Source: Ascidiaceihabitans sp039975415
GTDB taxonomy: Bacteria; Pseudomonadota; Alphaproteobacteria; Rhodobacterales; Rhodobacteraceae
NCBI RefSeq assembly: GCF_039975415.1
Contig: NZ_JBDWHD010000007.1
DNA: 64,000 nt
Reading direction: 5' to 3' (one strand)
In this document: piece after piece, positions 61,011-64,000 of the stretch
How positions within the stretch are numbered: position 1 is the stretch's first letter
Layout of the letters: the number at the start of each line of letters is the position of its first letter
The notes under the pieces: generated by a model
Databases searched by the model: none
Told to the model about the DNA's origin: nothing
Seen by the model: only the letters and a program-made list of their open reading frames with translations
Translations under genes and position numbers: made by a program

Positions 61011-61421
61011 TTAAAACGGCTTTGTGACAACAACCCACAGGATACCGATGACGCCAAATACACTGACCTCGTTAAAAATCCGCAAATAGCGATCCGATTC
61101 AACGAACACGCCTTTGCGCGCACGCAGCACCATGCGGCCAGTCATTGTGTAATGTACAGCGAGGGCCGCGACCAAAGCCAGCTTGACCCAAACCCAAGTT
61201 TGGAAATCCCAATGCCAACCCAGCACCAATCCGGTGCCAATCGCGATAAAGCCCAGCCCGGAGGAAAAGCGATATAGCCGAAAGGTCAAATCCCCGGTTG
61301 GGCCGTCCTCGTTCAGTCGCGCAAATTCACGCTTCCAATAGATCAAGGCGCGGGGGACAGCGAAAATGCTCGTCATCCACCCCATCACGCACAGAATGTG
61401 TATGATCTTGACCCAATCCAA
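61011..61421 (-). CDS. HemJ/CopD-like membrane protein
   Basis: A 136-residue protein with four membrane helices (IIHILCVMGWMTSIFAVPRALIYW, FIAIGTGLVLGWHW, KLALVAALAVHYTMTG, VFGVIGILWVVVTKPF). The conserved His in IIHI and the charged loops resemble HemJ-type protoporphyrinogen oxidase and the CopD family. It starts with TTG at 61421, nine bases after the IalB-like stop, with no clear Shine-Dalgarno, so initiation may depend on coupling. Whether it is a true HemJ is not settled by eye. Confidence 0.75.
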   Translation of the reverse strand: MDWVKIIHILCVMGWMTSIFAVPRALIYWKREFARLNEDGPTGDLTFRLYRFSSGLGFIAIGTGLVLGWHWDFQTWVWVKLALVAALAVHYTMTGRMVLRARKGVFVESDRYLRIFNEVSVFGVIGILWVVVTKPF

Positions 61422-61430
61422 CGGTGCAGA

Positions 61431-61961
61431 TTACCCGCCGCAGCGCTTTTCAGCGTCTTCAACCGCGGCCGTAAAGCCCAGCAACGAAAAGGTGTCTTTG
61501 GTCACTGTCCCACGACCGGAACGGCCCGTCACAATTGCAGACGCTCCGCGCTTCATCGCTGTCACGATTTTGGCGTCGTCAGCAGGGCTTGCGGGCCAAG
61601 CCCATTCGCCATCTGTGAACAGTTCAAATTCGTTGCCAGAGATATTCATGTTAACGGTGCTGCCCCCTGCGAAAGGGTAGCCGCCCGTGAATGCGACCTG
61701 ACCTTTGGCCTGTGCGCTAGGGCGGTAAAACACCATAAGCAAAATTTGGCTGCGCGTGGCGGCAACAACCCGCCCATCACGTGAATTGACGATCTCTTTT
61801 GGTGTCGACACGCCCCAGCACTCGGTTGGATTGTCTTCGACAAAGACGCTCCAGTCGGTTTTGGCCGCAACGCGGTTCGAACTTTGATCCTGCGCCGCTG
61901 CACTGGTTGCGATCATCGCCGCACCCGCCACAAACCCGGCAAAAACTGTTTTAATTCCCAT
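61431..61961 (-). CDS. Invasion-associated locus B (IalB) family protein
   Basis: A 176-residue exported protein. Signal peptide at residues 1-23 (ending AAAQ). WSVFVEDNPTECWGVSTPKE and the closing AEKRCGG with paired Cys match the IalB family, periplasmic proteins common in alphaproteobacteria. In Bartonella IalB aids erythrocyte invasion, but in free-living species the role is unknown. ATG at 61961 is used; the longer frame to 62288 crosses into the asparaginase gene. It leads the leftward run to rlmN. Confidence 0.85.
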   Translation of the reverse strand: MGIKTVFAGFVAGAAMIATSAAAQDQSSNRVAAKTDWSVFVEDNPTECWGVSTPKEIVNSRDGRVVAATRSQILLMVFYRPSAQAKGQVAFTGGYPFAGGSTVNMNISGNEFELFTDGEWAWPASPADDAKIVTAMKRGASAIVTGRSGRGTVTKDTFSLLGFTAAVEDAEKRCGG

Positions 61962-62136
61962 CTGTCCAGCCTCCAGACTGTACCTAATCCTCAATTTTTC
62001 GACACAAGCCCGGAGATCATTTGTGATCCCTCTCTTGCCAGTGCCTCTATTCTTCTCGACAAGTGGCACATTAGCGCGAAATTGGCGACGTGCGAAAGCC
62101 TGATTGGCAGGAATTCGCCAAGTTGTGAGGGGAAAA

Positions 62137-63117
62137 ATGACGCAATCTGTGCCAATGGCAGAAATTTGGCGGGGTCCGTTCCTTGAATCTGTGCATTCCG
62201 GCCATGCCGTGGTCTGCGACGAAGCGGGGCAAATCACCCACGCATGGGGTGATCCAGAGGCTGTTGTGCTGCCCAGATCGTCGTCCAAAATGATCCAGGC
62301 ATTGCCATTGATCCAATCGGGCGCAGCAGATGCTTACAACTTGACGTCAGAGCAGTTGGCGCTGGCATGTGCGTCGCATCAAGGGGCTGCAATCCACACG
62401 GACCGCGTTGGAAAATGGCTGGATGCGCTGGGCCTTGATGACGATGCATTCCGCTGCGGGCCTCAAATCCCTGCTGATGTGCCAGCGCGTGATGATCTGA
62501 TCAAAACAGACCAAAGCCCCTGCCGCATCCACAACAATTGCTCAGGTAAACACGCAGGGTTCTTGACGCTGACGCAACACCTCAAAGCGGGTCCCGACTA
62601 CGTACATCCCGATCATCCGGTGCAAAAAGCATGCCTCGATATTTACGAAACCCTGACGCAAGTCACGTCGCCGGGGTTCGGAATTGATGGATGTTCTGCG
62701 CCCAACTACGCCACAACGCTACACGGTATGGCAAGGGCCATGGCGCATTTCGCAGCAGCGCCGACCGGCAGCCCCGAAGAACGTCTGCGCAGCGCCATGA
62801 TGGCCCACCCCGAATTGGTTGCAGGGGAAGGTCGCGCTTGCACAAACCTGATGCGGGCTATGCATGGAAAAGTTGCGATAAAAACAGGGGCCGAAGCCTT
62901 CTTTGTAGCAATCATTCCCGAAAAGAAGATGGGCGTGGCGCTAAAAATTACGGATGGTGCGACAAGGGCCAGCGAATGCGCGATTGCGGCGATCCTTGTG
63001 AAGTTAGGTGTGCTTGACCCTGAACATCCGGAAACGATGAAATACCTCAACGCTCCGATCACCAATTTCGCAGGACTAAAAACCGGAACGCTCAGAGCAG
63101 CTCCAAAATTGCTCTAG
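62137..63117 (+). CDS. Asparaginase, Rhizobium etli (type III/ReAII) family
   Basis: A 326-residue L-asparaginase of the family unlike bacterial AnsA/AnsB. LPRSSSKMIQALPLIQSGA near residue 48 holds the Ser/Lys pair, and CRIHNNCSGKHAGFL near 130 holds the metal-binding Cys and Lys known from R. etli. GIDGCSAPNYATTLHGMARAM is also typical. ATG at 62137 has GAGGGG before it. It would make aspartate and ammonia in the cytoplasm. It is divergent from the IalB-like gene. Confidence 0.93.
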   Translation: MTQSVPMAEIWRGPFLESVHSGHAVVCDEAGQITHAWGDPEAVVLPRSSSKMIQALPLIQSGAADAYNLTSEQLALACASHQGAAIHTDRVGKWLDALGLDDDAFRCGPQIPADVPARDDLIKTDQSPCRIHNNCSGKHAGFLTLTQHLKAGPDYVHPDHPVQKACLDIYETLTQVTSPGFGIDGCSAPNYATTLHGMARAMAHFAAAPTGSPEERLRSAMMAHPELVAGEGRACTNLMRAMHGKVAIKTGAEAFFVAIIPEKKMGVALKITDGATRASECAIAAILVKLGVLDPEHPETMKYLNAPITNFAGLKTGTLRAAPKLL

Positions 63118-63127
63118 GGATCTCTTC

Positions 63128-63208
63128 GCAACAAATATCCTGGGGGTCTGGGGGCAAAGCCCCCAATTCCCTTAAAAACACCGACCTCCGGTCGGGGGCA
63201 AAGCCCCC
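63128..63208 (-). repeat. 3'-end repeat element, copy D (diverged)
   Basis: Read leftward: GGGGGC-TTT-GCCCCC at the pseudogene 3' end, CCGACCGGAGGTCGG, a second GGGGGC-TTT-GCCCCC hairpin and CCCCCAGGATATTTGTTG, a diverged form of the core seen in copies A-C. Orientation agrees with the decayed gene just upstream. Confidence 0.55.
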
Positions 63209-63211
63209 AGC

Positions 63212-63529
63212 CTACCCTAACTCAACAATCTCGGCGACTTCACAAGACCCGGACCCGTCCACAACCATCGGGCAACCTTTGGCTACAGACAAAACGCTTG
63301 CCATGTCGTCGGCTTGAATGATCGAATAGCCTGACACAGGGTTGGCGCCCCCATCATTGGCCACACCACTTGCACTAACAGTCTTGGACAGGCCTACAGG
63401 GTTTCCCCCGTCAACAAAGGCCGGTCCATCTTTCTCAAACCAAGCCTGTCAGAGGGCCATGGCTTTGGCCCCTTCTTACTCGGTTTCCGGCATTCCACCG
63501 CCGTGGTAGGTAAGCGGGAATTTTGGCGT
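63212..63529 (-). pseudogene. Decayed YciI/DGPF-type protein gene
   Basis: The frame of 106 codons reads PKFPLTYHGGGMPETE, then DGPAFVDGGNPVGLSKTV, GGANPVSGYSIIQADDM and CEVAEIVELG, clearly a YCII-related (DGPF-type) protein. It is broken by TAA at codon 18 (63476-63478) and TGA at codon 27 (63449-63451, where relatives have Trp). The expected ATG start is ACG at 63527-63529, with AAGGGA seven bases before it. No frameshift is present, so decay looks recent. Its repeat element still follows it. Confidence 0.85.
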
Positions 63530-63577
63530 TTCGTGTTCCCTTCTTCGGCTCTTGAACCCAGGATATCACAAAACGCA

Positions 63578-64000
63578 CTATTTTGCAGCACCTACAAAAT
63601 CAGAGCGGGCATAACCTTGCAAAAACAACAAAGCAGTCAGGTCGCCAAAGTTGATACGCACGTCACATTCTGCCGCGACAGCTGGCTTGGCATGTAAGGC
63701 CACCCCTGTGCCCGCACGGTGCAACATGCCCAAATCATTGGCCCCGTCCCCGACCGCAAGCACATCAGTTTCAGCCAATCCCAAACGCGCGGTTATCTGC
63801 TCAAGGGCATCGACTTTTGCTTGTTTTCCTAGGATTGGCAGGCCGACGGCTCCGGTCAAAATACCGCCTTCAACCACAAGCGTGTTGGCGCGATTCTCAT
63901 CAAATCCCAGTTGCGCTGCGACGGATGATGTAAATGCCGTAAACCCACCTGACACCAAAGCTGCATAGCCGCCGGCTGCCTTCATCGTGGCCAGCAACGC
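63578..64000 (-). CDS. serB: Phosphoserine phosphatase, C-terminal part; 5' end beyond window
   Basis: About 140 residues of a HAD-fold phosphatase that makes L-serine from phosphoserine. YAALVSGGFTAFTSSVAAQLGFDENRAN, then GLPILGKQAKVDAL with the Lys, and the metal-binding VLAVGDGANDLGML are the SerB motifs II-IV. The N-terminal motif I (DxDST) lies outside the window. It ends with TAG at 63578, 48 bases before the pseudogene start on the same strand. Confidence 0.93.
   Translation of the reverse strand, partial: ALLATMKAAGGYAALVSGGFTAFTSSVAAQLGFDENRANTLVVEGGILTGAVGLPILGKQAKVDALEQITARLGLAETDVLAVGDGANDLGMLHRAGTGVALHAKPAVAAECDVRINFGDLTALLFLQGYARSDFVGAAK

Overview
The window reads as a chromosomal segment of a marine alphaproteobacterium of the family Rhodobacteraceae (Roseobacter group). 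Grounds: FlbT and FlaF next to an alpha-type flagellin; a mitofilin-like protein behind hemD; paired polyamine ABC systems; Hint-domain and RTX secreted proteins; candidate CtrA boxes; and a hairpin-rich 3'-end repeat (core CCGGGATATTTTTGGCGAAA). I see no rRNA, tRNA, CRISPR array, prophage or insertion sequence.

Layout. 1-4.6 kb: housekeeping genes (mitofilin-like and hemD leftward; tsaD-gpsA-YciI-EVE rightward). 4.9-6.6 kb: a DUF2853 gene and gmd. 6.6-30.1 kb: a large flagellar cluster. It holds fliP-fliN-fliH-fliF leftward; fliL, a small membrane protein, motE-like, motA, a 717-residue unknown, flhA-fliR-flhB and a FliJ-like gene rightward; a second fliL-like gene with flgH-flgA-flgG-flgF-fliQ-fliE-flgC-flgB leftward; fliI; flbT, flaF and flagellin; flgN and flgJ-like; then fliK-flgD rightward. 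Together these encode the MS ring, export gate and ATPase, rod, L ring, hook-assembly factors and part of the stator. motB, fliG, fliM, flgI, flgE, flgK and flgL are not here. 30.1-31.4 kb: ugd.

31.5-44.6 kb is a polyamine region. One ABC system (potF-potG-potH-potI plus a PuuB-like oxidase) runs leftward and is divergent from a putrescine-type aminotransferase. A second complete ABC system runs rightward, next to an ectoine-hydrolase-like (DoeA-type) M24 gene. Imported amines would be deaminated by the aminotransferase or the oxidase. 44.7-52 kb: a lytic transglycosylase, a divergent WYL-regulator/GST pair, and a leftward operon dapE-GNAT-DUF2064-rnr. 52-55 kb: two tandem Hint-domain genes behind a perfect CtrA-like box. 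55-58 kb: dapD with a small partner, a LOG-family gene and two unknown genes. 58.3-59.7 kb: a serralysin-like RTX metalloprotease. 59.8-64 kb: rlmN, a HemJ-like gene, an IalB-like gene, an asparaginase, a freshly decayed YciI/DGPF-type pseudogene and the 3' part of serB.

The strongest leads are the unknown 717-residue periplasmic protein between motA and flhA in a stator locus lacking motB, the CtrA-like boxes, the oriented 3'-end repeat family, the Hint pair and the three-lesion pseudogene. Everything here is read by eye; no database search or structure prediction was run.
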